DNA from: Caldivirga sp.
Lineage (GTDB): Archaea > Thermoproteota > Thermoprotei > Thermoproteales > Thermocladiaceae
DNA: 16,379 bases
Assembly: GCA_028275645.1 (NCBI GenBank)
Contig: JAPWUH010000012.1
Span: 1-16,379, forward strand
Direction of reading: 5' to 3'
Part shown: in pieces, positions 6,616 through 13,887 of the stretch
Layout of the letters: every line of letters begins with the position of its first letter
Numbering within the stretch: the stretch's first letter is position 1
Notes under the pieces: model-generated
The model's database searches: none
The model's input: the letters and a program-made list of their open reading frames with translations, nothing else
Told to the model about the DNA's origin: nothing
Position numbers and translations under genes: made by a program

Positions 6616-7752
6616 ATGTTTATCCCTGAGGAATTCACTAAGGCAGTAATTAACGAAATTAGGAGACTGGAAATAAGGTGCGCCATAGCCGCCGTTAGCG
6701 GTGGCGTGGACAGCACCACTAGTGCCGTGATAACTAGGCTTGCGATTAATGATAGGCTAATACCTGTTTTATTCGATACAGGTTTCATGAGGATTAATGA
6801 ACCTACTGAGGTTACTGAGAGCTTAAGGGGGCTATTGCCCATAAGGCTGATTGACGTTAAGGAGGAGTTCTACACTGCAATGATGGGTTTATCAGACGCT
6901 GAGGAGAAGAGGGTGAGGTTCAGGAGTACCTTCTACAGCGCCTTATCTAAGTTAGTTAAGGATAATGGTTGCGATTGGCTTGTTCAAGGAACCATAGCCC
7001 CAGATTGGATAGAGACAGTTGGTGGGATAAAAACCCAGCACAACGTGTTAGCGCAGATAGGCATTGAAACGGATAAGGTTTACGGCTTTAAGCTACTTGA
7101 ACCCCTTAAGGAGCTTTATAAGGATCAGGTTAGGGCCTTGGCGAGGTTCCTCGGTGTGCCAGCCAGCATAGTCAATAGGCAGCCATTCCCAGGCCCAGGT
7201 TTAAGCATAAGGGCGGTGGGCTTGTTAACGATGGAGAAGCTTAATGTTGTTAAGTGGTCAACTAAAATTGTTGAAGAGGGCCTTAACAACCTTGGTTTAA
7301 GCCAATGGTTCGCCGCTGCCTGGGAGGATGAGAGGGTTTACGATGAGGAGTTGAATAAGAGGGTTAAGGACCTTGGACGCGGCTTAACCGTGGAAACCTT
7401 TAAGGTTAAGGGTACTGGGGTTAAGGGTGATTCAAGGGAGTACGGCCGCATTGCGGTTGTTAGTGGTGAATTGAACAAGTGGAGTGACGCATTCAACCTA
7501 TACCCCAGGTTAACCTATGGCACAGATGTAACGCACGTTATATATGAGTTGGGTGATGGAGGGGCTAAGGGAGGCAAATTCTTCGTCACCATTAGGGCCG
7601 TCACAACGTCAGACTACATGACAGCTGACGTACCTAAGCTCAGTAGGGGCATTTTAACCAAGGTGGCTAGGGAGTTGGCTAAAAATGACTCTGTGAGTTC
7701 AATTGGGTTTGACGTGACACCTAAGCCGCCTGCAACAATAGAGTTTGAGTAG
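6616..7752 (+). CDS. guaAB: GMP synthase, ATP pyrophosphatase (synthetase) subunit (subunit B)
   Basis: Adenylates XMP and aminates it with ammonia from the glutaminase subunit to give GMP. The N-terminal PP-loop is intact (AVSGGVDSTTS at 26-36). Further family signatures are GTIAPDWIE, the dinucleotide-pocket QPFPGPGL and the C-terminal KPPATIE. At 378 residues it is about 70 longer than euryarchaeal stand-alone subunits as I recall them. Much of the excess is an insertion at about 282-322 between GDSREYGRIAVV and FVTIRAVTTSDYM, segments that are nearly adjacent in shorter homologues. The insertion lies in the C-terminal dimerisation domain and probably is a crenarchaeal feature. The start at ATG 6616 fits both the promoter spacing and the MF-x-P-x-x-F beginning common in the family. 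Confidence 0.94.
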   Translation: MFIPEEFTKAVINEIRRLEIRCAIAAVSGGVDSTTSAVITRLAINDRLIPVLFDTGFMRINEPTEVTESLRGLLPIRLIDVKEEFYTAMMGLSDAEEKRVRFRSTFYSALSKLVKDNGCDWLVQGTIAPDWIETVGGIKTQHNVLAQIGIETDKVYGFKLLEPLKELYKDQVRALARFLGVPASIVNRQPFPGPGLSIRAVGLLTMEKLNVVKWSTKIVEEGLNNLGLSQWFAAAWEDERVYDEELNKRVKDLGRGLTVETFKVKGTGVKGDSREYGRIAVVSGELNKWSDAFNLYPRLTYGTDVTHVIYELGDGGAKGGKFFVTIRAVTTSDYMTADVPKLSRGILTKVARELAKNDSVSSIGFDVTPKPPATIEFE

Positions 7753-7755
7753 GGA

Positions 7756-7771
7756 TAGTTTAATTAAACTA
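7756..7771 (+). promoter_or_regulatory. Palindromic promoter of the fucose-isomerase-like gene
   Basis: TAGTTTAATTAAACTA (7756-7771) is a perfect 16-base palindrome whose core TTTAATTAAA is a TATA-like box. It is centred about 25 bases before the ATG at 7789, fitting leaderless transcription. The symmetry could be chance from a symmetric TATA core, or a repressor site overlapping it. It lies 4-19 bases after the preceding stop codon. Confidence 0.5.
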
Positions 7772-7788
7772 GGCTGAACCGGTAAACC

Positions 7789-8973
7789 ATGGGTAAGGTA
7801 AAGGTAATAGCCTTTGCCTCACCGCTACATAGAGGTAGGGTTAGTATACCTAGTGGTGTGGATATGGTGGTTTATAGTGAGGATGAAGCCAGCAACGTTA
7901 ACGTAGGCGACTCAACGCCAATTCTACTAGTACTTTCTGGGGGTGTTAGCAGGATGATTGACCGCTTTGTTGACGCTAATAAAATCAAAAATACGGTGTT
8001 GTTATCTTACCCATCTAACAATAGCCTAGCCTCAGCCTTATCAGCCAGGTCGATGCTTGAGGGTAAGGGGGTCAATGTATCGGTGTATCACTTGAGTAAT
8101 TTAAGTGATTTAAAGAAAATCGTCAACGCGATCGATGCCGTGTTGCGGATTAAGGGCTCAAGGGTAGCGTTGGTTGGCGTAAATGACAAGGGTCCTATTG
8201 GGAAATCCTTTGAGGAAAGGTTTAATGCAAGGGTTGACGCCATACCAATGAATACCTTTGAGAATCTCGTGAATAACGTTAAGGTTGATGAGGCTAAGGC
8301 ATTCATAGACGACGTACTTGATAGACTCGTCTTCGAGGTACCCTTAGATAAGTTGATTAACGTGGGTAAGGTTTACGTTGCATTGCTTAACATGTTTAAG
8401 GTCTATGATGCCTTAGCGTTAAACTGCTTCCCATACCTAATAAAGCATGGGGTAACCCCATGCCTAGCGTTGGCTAAGCTTAACGAGGAGGGTAAGCTCA
8501 CGGCGTGTGAATACGACTTAAGGTCACTGTTCCTAATGATGCTGCTTCACCCGTTAACCGGGTATAGCGGGTGGATAGCCAACATTAACGATGTTGAGGG
8601 GAATTTAGTGCGTATGTCGCACTGCACAATAGCGTTAAACATGGTTAAGTCCGCCAGGGTAGTGACGCACTTCGAATCCGGTAACCCATACTCGATAACG
8701 GCTGAAATAAACGCCAACACAGTGACGGCGGTTTCTGTTTCGCAGGACTTCAGCAGGGTATTTGTGTTCACAGGTGAATTAGTGAGGTCGGGTAGCCTTG
8801 GTATGAATGCCTGCAGGACGCAGGCAGAGGTTAAGGTTAACTTCAATACCTCAATCATACTTAACCATGCACCAGCTAACCACCACGTCATTGTCCCCGG
8901 TAACCACGTTAATGAGGTGTCGGCGTTCTCAAGGCTACTGGGGGTTGATGTGATTAGGTATGAGAAGCTTTAA
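7789..8973 (+). CDS. L-fucose/L-arabinose isomerase-family protein, function unassigned
   Basis: A 394-residue cytoplasmic protein with the two-part layout of the FucI/AraA-like fold. An alpha/beta N-terminal half (about 1-190) is followed by a conserved C-terminal half. Recognisable stretches are NCFPYLIKHGVTPCLALAKLN (start at 212), ACEYDLRSL (239-247; E241 and D243 are possible metal ligands), GWIANIN, EGNLVRMSHCTIALNM, HFESGNPYS and LNHAPANHHVIVPGNH (358-373; H360, H365, H366). The acidic and histidine motifs fit the divalent-metal site used for aldose-ketose isomerisation. Canonical FucI is about 590 residues, so this is a compact relative. Substrate and pathway are unknown; there are no sugar kinase or aldolase genes nearby. 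It follows the GMP synthase gene but has its own palindromic promoter. Family call is good, enzyme activity is inference. Confidence 0.78.
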   Translation: MGKVKVIAFASPLHRGRVSIPSGVDMVVYSEDEASNVNVGDSTPILLVLSGGVSRMIDRFVDANKIKNTVLLSYPSNNSLASALSARSMLEGKGVNVSVYHLSNLSDLKKIVNAIDAVLRIKGSRVALVGVNDKGPIGKSFEERFNARVDAIPMNTFENLVNNVKVDEAKAFIDDVLDRLVFEVPLDKLINVGKVYVALLNMFKVYDALALNCFPYLIKHGVTPCLALAKLNEEGKLTACEYDLRSLFLMMLLHPLTGYSGWIANINDVEGNLVRMSHCTIALNMVKSARVVTHFESGNPYSITAEINANTVTAVSVSQDFSRVFVFTGELVRSGSLGMNACRTQAEVKVNFNTSIILNHAPANHHVIVPGNHVNEVSAFSRLLGVDVIRYEKL

Positions 8974-9070
8974 CGAGCTTAACATGGTGCTGAAGAGCAT
9001 AGCTTAAATCTATATAGTTTATATTTATTGTTGGGGTATATTTATAGGATCCACCTAATAAACCAATAAG

Positions 9071-9108
9071 CTATATAAACCCTAACCTGGATGATGCACC
9101 CGAGGTGA
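9071..9108 (+). promoter_or_regulatory. Promoter and Shine-Dalgarno site of the 68-residue protein gene
   Basis: CTATATAAAC (9071-9080) is a strong TATA-like box, placing initiation near 9100. GAGGTGA (9102-9108) matches the archaeal 16S rRNA 3' end and lies five bases before ATG 9114. This sets the start there rather than at the in-frame GTG 9105, which is part of the Shine-Dalgarno site. More TATA-like stretches lie at about 9010-9050 in this AT-rich gap. Confidence 0.55.
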
Positions 9109-9113
9109 GAAGA

Positions 9114-9320
9114 ATGAGCATAAGGGGGTCAATAAGAACTATAAGTGGTAAACTAGGGGCCATGAGAACCCAGTTAAATGGCGGAGGCAGCATTAGCGAT
9201 AAGGTAAATGAGGCATCAGTACTAGGCGAAGTAAAGAAAACCATAGTAATACCGCTGTTTAACCCATCCCCAATAGTGCTACTTTACGACGAGAAGGATA
9301 GGATATATAAGGTTGCGTGA
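9114..9320 (+). CDS. Small uncharacterised protein, 68 residues
   Basis: I do not recognise this protein. The N-terminal half is basic, rich in S, R and G, and contains a GGG (residues 23-25), so it may be flexible. The C-terminal half is hydrophobic and strand-like (TIVIPLFNPSPIVLLYDEKDRIYKVA is split by NPSP), ending in an acidic-basic stretch. There are no cysteines, no clear signal peptide and no true membrane helix. A good TATA box and a Shine-Dalgarno site, unusual here since most genes look leaderless, argue that it is a real gene. It converges on the DUF763 gene with only 12 bases between stop codons. The open frame extends three codons up to GTG 9105. Confidence 0.6.
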   Translation: MSIRGSIRTISGKLGAMRTQLNGGGSISDKVNEASVLGEVKKTIVIPLFNPSPIVLLYDEKDRIYKVA

Positions 9321-9332
9321 TTTAAAAACTAA

Positions 9333-10502
9333 CTAAGTTGGTTTAACCAGATCAACAGGTAGGTTAAGCCTTTTAGCAACCCTAGCTAGGTACCTTAGGT
9401 ATGGCTTTAGGCCCCCATCCCTCTTAACGCTATCCACCAGCCTGCTTAATATGTCTATGACTGCGTCGTAAACCTCCCTGTTGATTGGGTATGGTGAACC
9501 ATCCTTACCACCCAAGGCGAAGGTGAACCTCCTTGGATCAAGGTTAGCTGGATCGTTCCAGTCAACTGGGGCTTCGTAGATTAGTTGTGCTATTAGGGCT
9601 AGGGCTAGCATTGTGCTTGGGCCTAGGCCATTGGTGAGCAGTAAGTCCTTGAAGTCGTAAGTCCCCCTGGCCCTCCTTAGGGCATCTTCATTAATGCTTA
9701 ACCCTCTGTTGATGATTACGCTTAGCCTCGGGTTATAGTAAGCTGGTTCCCAATCTTTACCCTCGTCATTTATGTAGCTTAGTATTGATTTATTACCACG
9801 ATTCCTAATGATGGCCTTAACTGTAGCTAGGTCTCTACTCACCTTGTTTAAGTCTTGGTTAACGATGTCGATTATTGTTGACCGTGCCTTTTCACTAACA
9901 CTGCTCACCATGTTGAGGGCACTATTACCCTTCACCCCAACAATGCCCTCATGCGGATTGTTAATGAAACTAGTCTCCATCCACCAGTGATACCTCCTGG
10001 CGTACCTGGTTTTTGGGTTTAACCCCTGTTGAACAATCGCCCATGTACCATCCTCACCAATGATCATGGCATGGTGGTACAGCCTATGCCCATCCTGTAG
10101 GGCGACGTTATCAACCTTAGCCACAAGCCTTGACGCTTTTATTAATTCATTTGGGTTTATGTTGAACTTACCCTCAAGTCTCCTTATCTCATCAGGGACC
10201 TTCAACGCATACTCCCCTTTACCTCCAACAACCTTAATTCCAACGTCCATTGAGTTTAAAGCCACCTTAAGGGCTGCGGTTGTTATGGTCGTGCTACCTG
10301 ACGAATCCCAATCCATGCCTATTATATTGTTAAATGACTGGAAGAATATGGGGTTACTGAACAGTTTAATCGTCCCCCTAACTCCATATTCATCGACCAT
10401 TAGGTTAATTATTAATGAAGATAACTTAGTCATCCTATTGAATAACCAGGGTGGTACATGCCCCTCGTGCAGTGGTAAGTCAGCTACACCGGTTAACCCC
10501 AT
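9333..10502 (-). CDS. DUF763 family protein (COG1415), function unknown
   Basis: A 389-residue soluble protein that matches the conserved, mainly archaeal DUF763 family as I know it. Matching stretches are GVADLPLHEGHVPPWLF (5-21), GMDWDSSGSTT (62-72), VGGKGE, QDGHRLYHH (136-144), WAIVQQGLN (154-162), RYARRYHW (167-173) and FALGGKDGSPYPI (328-340). A segment at 286-310 (LLLTNGLGPSTMLALALIAQL) reads like a helix-hairpin-helix element, a non-specific DNA-binding motif, and the histidine- and aspartate-rich blocks could form a catalytic or metal site. A DNA repair or nucleic-acid role has that basis only. Its ATG at 10502 lies about 26 bases after a TATA box, so the mRNA is probably leaderless. 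It is transcribed away from the aRF1 gene. Family call is strong; function is unknown. Confidence 0.88.
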   Translation of the reverse strand: MGLTGVADLPLHEGHVPPWLFNRMTKLSSLIINLMVDEYGVRGTIKLFSNPIFFQSFNNIIGMDWDSSGSTTITTAALKVALNSMDVGIKVVGGKGEYALKVPDEIRRLEGKFNINPNELIKASRLVAKVDNVALQDGHRLYHHAMIIGEDGTWAIVQQGLNPKTRYARRYHWWMETSFINNPHEGIVGVKGNSALNMVSSVSEKARSTIIDIVNQDLNKVSRDLATVKAIIRNRGNKSILSYINDEGKDWEPAYYNPRLSVIINRGLSINEDALRRARGTYDFKDLLLTNGLGPSTMLALALIAQLIYEAPVDWNDPANLDPRRFTFALGGKDGSPYPINREVYDAVIDILSRLVDSVKRDGGLKPYLRYLARVAKRLNLPVDLVKPT

Positions 10503-10524
10503 ACTGTTGTTAAGGATTTCTTAC

Positions 10525-10533
10525 CTTAATAAA
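10525..10533 (-). promoter_or_regulatory. Promoter of the DUF763 gene
   Basis: TTTATTAAG on the minus strand (10533-10525), centred about 27 bases before the ATG at 10502, implies a leaderless mRNA. The 171-base divergent gap 10503-10673 holds only this and the aRF1 promoter. Confidence 0.45.
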
Positions 10534-10594
10534 CCATTTCTTTAATTACCTCAATTTGCCGCAGCTTACAGCCTAGAACGTAAAGGTAGTGTTG

Positions 10595-10612
10595 GGGAAA
10601 GGTTTATAAACC
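10595..10612 (+). promoter_or_regulatory. Promoter of the release factor gene
   Basis: GGGGAAA directly precedes the perfect palindrome GGTTTATAAACC (10601-10612), a near-ideal BRE plus TATA box. Transcription should start near 10630-10633. The first in-frame start codon is TTG 10674, so this gene has a leader of about 40 bases, longer than its neighbours. Confidence 0.6.
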
Positions 10613-10673
10613 CATTAATGATGGCGGTGATGGTGTCTTAGGTGGACGCTCTGGAATAACTGATAGTGAAGAG

Positions 10674-11792
10674 TTGAAGGTGGTGATCCAGTTGCTGAAG
10701 AGGTATAGGGGATATGCAACAACGTTAATCTCCCTTTACATTAATGGCGATAGGCCAATACCCGATGTACTCAACATGCTTAGGAGTGAGTGGTCCGTCG
10801 CGAGTAATATTAAGGATAAGACCACGAGGACTCATGTTCAAGACGCTTTGGAGAGGATAATAAATGCGCTGAAGGGCACTGCTAAGGCCCCTCCCAATGG
10901 CCTTGCGGTGTTTGGGGGCTTCCACATGGAGAAGCCTGGCAGCTACAAGTGGGTTATGTATGCTGTGATTCCCCCGTATAAAATCAACACCTACAAGTAC
11001 GTATGTGACACGCACTTCCACACTGAGCTACTGGAGGACATGATATCCGCATCATCCTCAACCTTCGGCATAATAGTTATTGAGAGGGGTGAGGCTGTTA
11101 TCGCCCTGCTTAAGGGTAGTTACTGGGAGATTGTCGATAAGGTTGAGTTCTTCGTACCCAACAAGCACCATGCAGGTGGCCAATCAGCACTGAGGTTTAA
11201 GAGGCAAACCGAGCACCTGGCTGAGACATTCTATAAGCTCGTGGCTGAGGACGCCAATAAGATATTCCTACAGATACCGAACCTCAAGGGGATAGTCGTA
11301 GCTGGCCCAGGCCCAACAAAGGAGGATTTCCTTAAGGAGGGTGGGTTAGACAGTAGGCTCATGGATAAGGTAATAGCCATAGTACCTGCCTGCTGCGCCG
11401 ACATTAGTGGCGTCCTTGAGGCCATTAAGGGTGCTGAGGATAAGCTTAAGGAGACGGAGTACGTTAGGGCTAAGAAGCTCATGGAGGAGGTAATGTACAT
11501 AGCCGTCAAGAAACCCGACTACATAGTTTACGGTAGGGACAACGTGATGAGTGCCATTGAGAAGGGTATAGCTAAGGTGGTGCTGGTGAGTGAGGATGTG
11601 GGGGAGGATGAGATATTTAGGTTAACCACAATGTTAAGGGGCAGGAAGATAGAGCTGGTTGTGATACCGAGTAGTGTTGAGGAAAGCCTAACGTTAAGCA
11701 AGACCTTCGGCGGTTACGTGGCCATCCTTGCTACGCCATCGTGGATAATTAATGAGTGGGAGGAGGCCAGTTCAGCGTTTAATAATCAATAA
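10674..11792 (+). CDS. prf1: Peptide chain release factor aRF1
   Basis: Recognises all three stop codons in the ribosomal A site and triggers peptide release. In the N-domain, the codon-reading NIKS motif reads NIKD (45-48), within ASNIKDKTTRT; the second codon-reading motif YxCxxxF is present as YVCDTHF. The middle domain has the catalytic GGQ (168-170). The C-domain ends with the usual FGGYVAIL. At 372 residues it is about 40 shorter than many archaeal aRF1s because the zinc-ribbon-like minidomain after the LISED-type motif (here LVSED, 304-308) is missing. The start is uncertain. TTG 10674 is used because no ATG or GTG exists in frame between it and the promoter; GTG 10680 is an alternative. 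Similarity of the codons just upstream (SEEL) to family N-termini may only be chance. Confidence 0.95.
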   Translation: MKVVIQLLKRYRGYATTLISLYINGDRPIPDVLNMLRSEWSVASNIKDKTTRTHVQDALERIINALKGTAKAPPNGLAVFGGFHMEKPGSYKWVMYAVIPPYKINTYKYVCDTHFHTELLEDMISASSSTFGIIVIERGEAVIALLKGSYWEIVDKVEFFVPNKHHAGGQSALRFKRQTEHLAETFYKLVAEDANKIFLQIPNLKGIVVAGPGPTKEDFLKEGGLDSRLMDKVIAIVPACCADISGVLEAIKGAEDKLKETEYVRAKKLMEEVMYIAVKKPDYIVYGRDNVMSAIEKGIAKVVLVSEDVGEDEIFRLTTMLRGRKIELVVIPSSVEESLTLSKTFGGYVAILATPSWIINEWEEASSAFNNQ

Positions 11793-11831
11793 TCTAAATG
11801 GTTAACCTTCAATTAAATTTTAAACCAAGCG

Positions 11832-13712
11832 TCACGCGATGTTAAGCATCTTATCTAAGGCGGCCTTATACCTATTCCACCACTCAACATAGTCATTCCA
11901 CCCCTCAAACCTCCACTCCTTGGATCCAACCTCTCTGGCTAATGTAGACACCACGTCGGCAGCCCTCCTACTCTCCCAAAGCACTGGTTGGGCATTCGCC
12001 TTAATGGAGTACTCAGCTATCTGCCTGTAAATATCCCTATTAGGCTTCATGCCCGTGAATTCGCCGTACATCTTATCCAGCATTGGTTCAGCCCACCCCC
12101 TGTGGAATCTGCATATACCTGCATCATCAATTAAGGCCTCGTTGATGGCTCTCTCCAGGGCTGACTTAGCATAGTCCTCGGGCTTCATGAATGTGTTGGC
12201 GTAGTTAGTCCAATACCTACCAAGGACATACATTGGCGCAACCATACCAGGGGTCCAGTAGAAGTTCGGGGTTATGTAGCCTGATTCACCGTATGCAACG
12301 TAAACCACTAGGTCGTTGAACGACTTACCGGTTGCGTTGACCCTATCCCTGAACATCTCGTTGAGTCTCTTGGCGGCAACCCTAATGCCATTATCAGCTA
12401 TTATCGATAGGACTTGCGTTGACTTGTTAATCAGGTTATTGATTAATTCGCCGGCCAGCTTAGCGTTCTTAGGTGAGTCCTTTTCAGGGTTGAATTCAAG
12501 TGGGTCAAAGACAGGTTCGTCGCTTAACCCAACCTCCTCAGGCTTGAGTAGTCTATTCTCAATCGAATCGAAGATCCATGCCACCACGTGCCCCATTTCA
12601 ATGGCGTCAAAGCCGTATTGGTCTATTAAGTCAACTAGCTTAACGGCCTCCTCAAATATGTAGTTGCCTATGAATGGACCCGCGGCGTGGAACGGCTCAT
12701 AGTCAACCTTCTTACCCCTCCAAACCTTCTTACAAACTACCGAACACCCGAAGTCGCCGCAGTTGTACCAGGACTTACTCTTAACAAACACCTCATCGTT
12801 GAAGGGCTTCCAGAATAGCCTAATTATCTCCTCAACATGCTTGGCCCTAAGCTCCCTAGGCATGTATATTGACTTATAGCCGAAGAGTGGCAAAAGCTCC
12901 CTGTAGTGTGGGTAATTCACGCCGAAGGTGCCACCCGTCCCCATGGATGGGTCAAACCTATACTTAACGGTCTTCTCATTCATAACCTGGATAAACGGCT
13001 TCTTGAAGGCATCCATGCTTAGCTTGTTTATTAGGTTCATGTCTGCAACCTTAACGTACCTAGCCTTGGCTGATCCACCAGCCACTATGGCGACCAGGTT
13101 ATGCCCCTTAGCCATTACGGTACCTGGGCCACCCCTAGCTGCCGTATCCTCGGCACCGGGTTTGAAGGCGGACTTCCTTGGGTCAACATCTATTGAGAAC
13201 AACGCACCGTTGTACGTCCTTAAGGCAGCCTCACCGACAACTATAGCCCTCGCGTTGTACTTGACGAAGAAATCATTGTACTTGTCCATGAGGTACTTGG
13301 TGAAGGCGTAGACTCCACTATAACCACCGTAGGAGTACACTGGGTTAACCTTCTCTAGTTTAACGCCATCACTTGATATGAATAGTGCCGTTGGCTCCCT
13401 GGCACGGCCAGTCACCACCACGGCATCTATGCCTGACCCCATGAACTTATAGGCAACACCGCCAATTGCGGCAACATGAATAGTCCTAGTCATTGGGCTC
13501 TTAAAGACTGCTATAACCCTATGGACACCCGGTAATTTACCACCAACAAAAGGCCCTATGCCCACTATGAATGGTACACTTGGGTCAAGTGGATCCTTAT
13601 CCCAGGTTTTCTGATCACTAAGCACCCTAACACCCAATGTTACTGGGCCCTGCGCCTCGACAGTATCAACTTTCATTTCCCCAGTGTCTAAGTTAACGTT
13701 GAGTACCTTCAT
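11832..13712 (-). CDS. AOR-family tungsten oxidoreductase, probably glyceraldehyde-3-phosphate:ferredoxin oxidoreductase (GAPOR)
   Basis: Oxidises an aldehyde to the acid and reduces ferredoxin, using a tungstopterin and one 4Fe-4S cluster in the cytoplasm. The 626 residues have the three-domain AOR layout. The N-terminal part resembles GAPOR more than classical AOR: it has GPVTLGVRVLSDQKTW (22-37), DPLDPSVPFIVGIGPF and GGKLPGVHR in place of the usual GGRGLA stretch, and the length fits. The cluster cysteines are C318, C323, C327 and C534, so the first spacing is C-x4-C rather than the textbook C-x2-C. If GAPOR, it supplies the modified glycolysis known in Thermoproteus and Pyrobaculum, bypassing phosphoglycerate kinase. 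Substrate assignment is inference. The ATG at 13712 lies about 29 bases after a TATA box (leaderless). A CTGATCAG palindrome (13717-13724) lies between TATA and start. Confidence 0.85.
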   Translation of the reverse strand: MKVLNVNLDTGEMKVDTVEAQGPVTLGVRVLSDQKTWDKDPLDPSVPFIVGIGPFVGGKLPGVHRVIAVFKSPMTRTIHVAAIGGVAYKFMGSGIDAVVVTGRAREPTALFISSDGVKLEKVNPVYSYGGYSGVYAFTKYLMDKYNDFFVKYNARAIVVGEAALRTYNGALFSIDVDPRKSAFKPGAEDTAARGGPGTVMAKGHNLVAIVAGGSAKARYVKVADMNLINKLSMDAFKKPFIQVMNEKTVKYRFDPSMGTGGTFGVNYPHYRELLPLFGYKSIYMPRELRAKHVEEIIRLFWKPFNDEVFVKSKSWYNCGDFGCSVVCKKVWRGKKVDYEPFHAAGPFIGNYIFEEAVKLVDLIDQYGFDAIEMGHVVAWIFDSIENRLLKPEEVGLSDEPVFDPLEFNPEKDSPKNAKLAGELINNLINKSTQVLSIIADNGIRVAAKRLNEMFRDRVNATGKSFNDLVVYVAYGESGYITPNFYWTPGMVAPMYVLGRYWTNYANTFMKPEDYAKSALERAINEALIDDAGICRFHRGWAEPMLDKMYGEFTGMKPNRDIYRQIAEYSIKANAQPVLWESRRAADVVSTLAREVGSKEWRFEGWNDYVEWWNRYKAALDKMLNIA

Positions 13713-13737
13713 GAATCTGATCAGCTATTACATACCC

Positions 13738-13744
13738 TATAAAT
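13738..13744 (-). promoter_or_regulatory. Promoter of the GAPOR-like gene
   Basis: ATTTATA on the minus strand (13744-13738) is centred about 29 bases before the ATG at 13712, implying a leaderless mRNA. The 8-base palindrome CTGATCAG (13717-13724) covers the presumed initiation region and could be an operator. The divergent gap 13713-13887 is otherwise AT-rich with no gene. Confidence 0.45.
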
Positions 13745-13845
13745 CTTTATATTGTTACCTGTACACTCAATTCCACTTGATACATTTATCTATATAAATT
13801 ATTTACCATAAAATATTCAATGTAGTATAGCCCTGGTAAAAACGG

Positions 13846-13859
13846 AGTAAAACTTATTA
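13846..13859 (+). promoter_or_regulatory. Promoter of the thioredoxin-fold fusion and homoserine kinase pair
   Basis: AGTAAAAC followed by CTTATTAA (about 13852-13859) is a BRE plus TATA-like pair centred about 33 bases before the ATG at 13888, giving a short leader. No promoter is visible before the overlapping homoserine kinase gene, so this one probably serves both. Confidence 0.4.
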
Positions 13860-13887
13860 ACCATATAGAGTTTAATCAATCCCAGCC

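Noticed and set aside
9091..9108. Five-codon upstream frame (ATG ATG CAC CCG AGG TGA) before the small gene
   Set aside because: It begins upstream of the expected transcription start (about 9100), so it is probably not in the mRNA.
10060..10545. Open frame of 161 residues on the plus strand
   Set aside because: Lies antisense to the well-supported DUF763 gene and has no promoter or family signature; it is a shadow frame.
10618..10663. C/D box small RNA (ATGATGG, GTGATGG, CTGA)
   Set aside because: The two C-like boxes are only nine bases apart and no D' box lies between them, so no guide layout is possible; the stretch is the aRF1 leader.
12316..13311. Two plus-strand open frames of about 115 and 127 residues
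   Set aside because: Antisense shadows of the AOR-family gene; composition is that of a reversed coding sequence, with no start signals.
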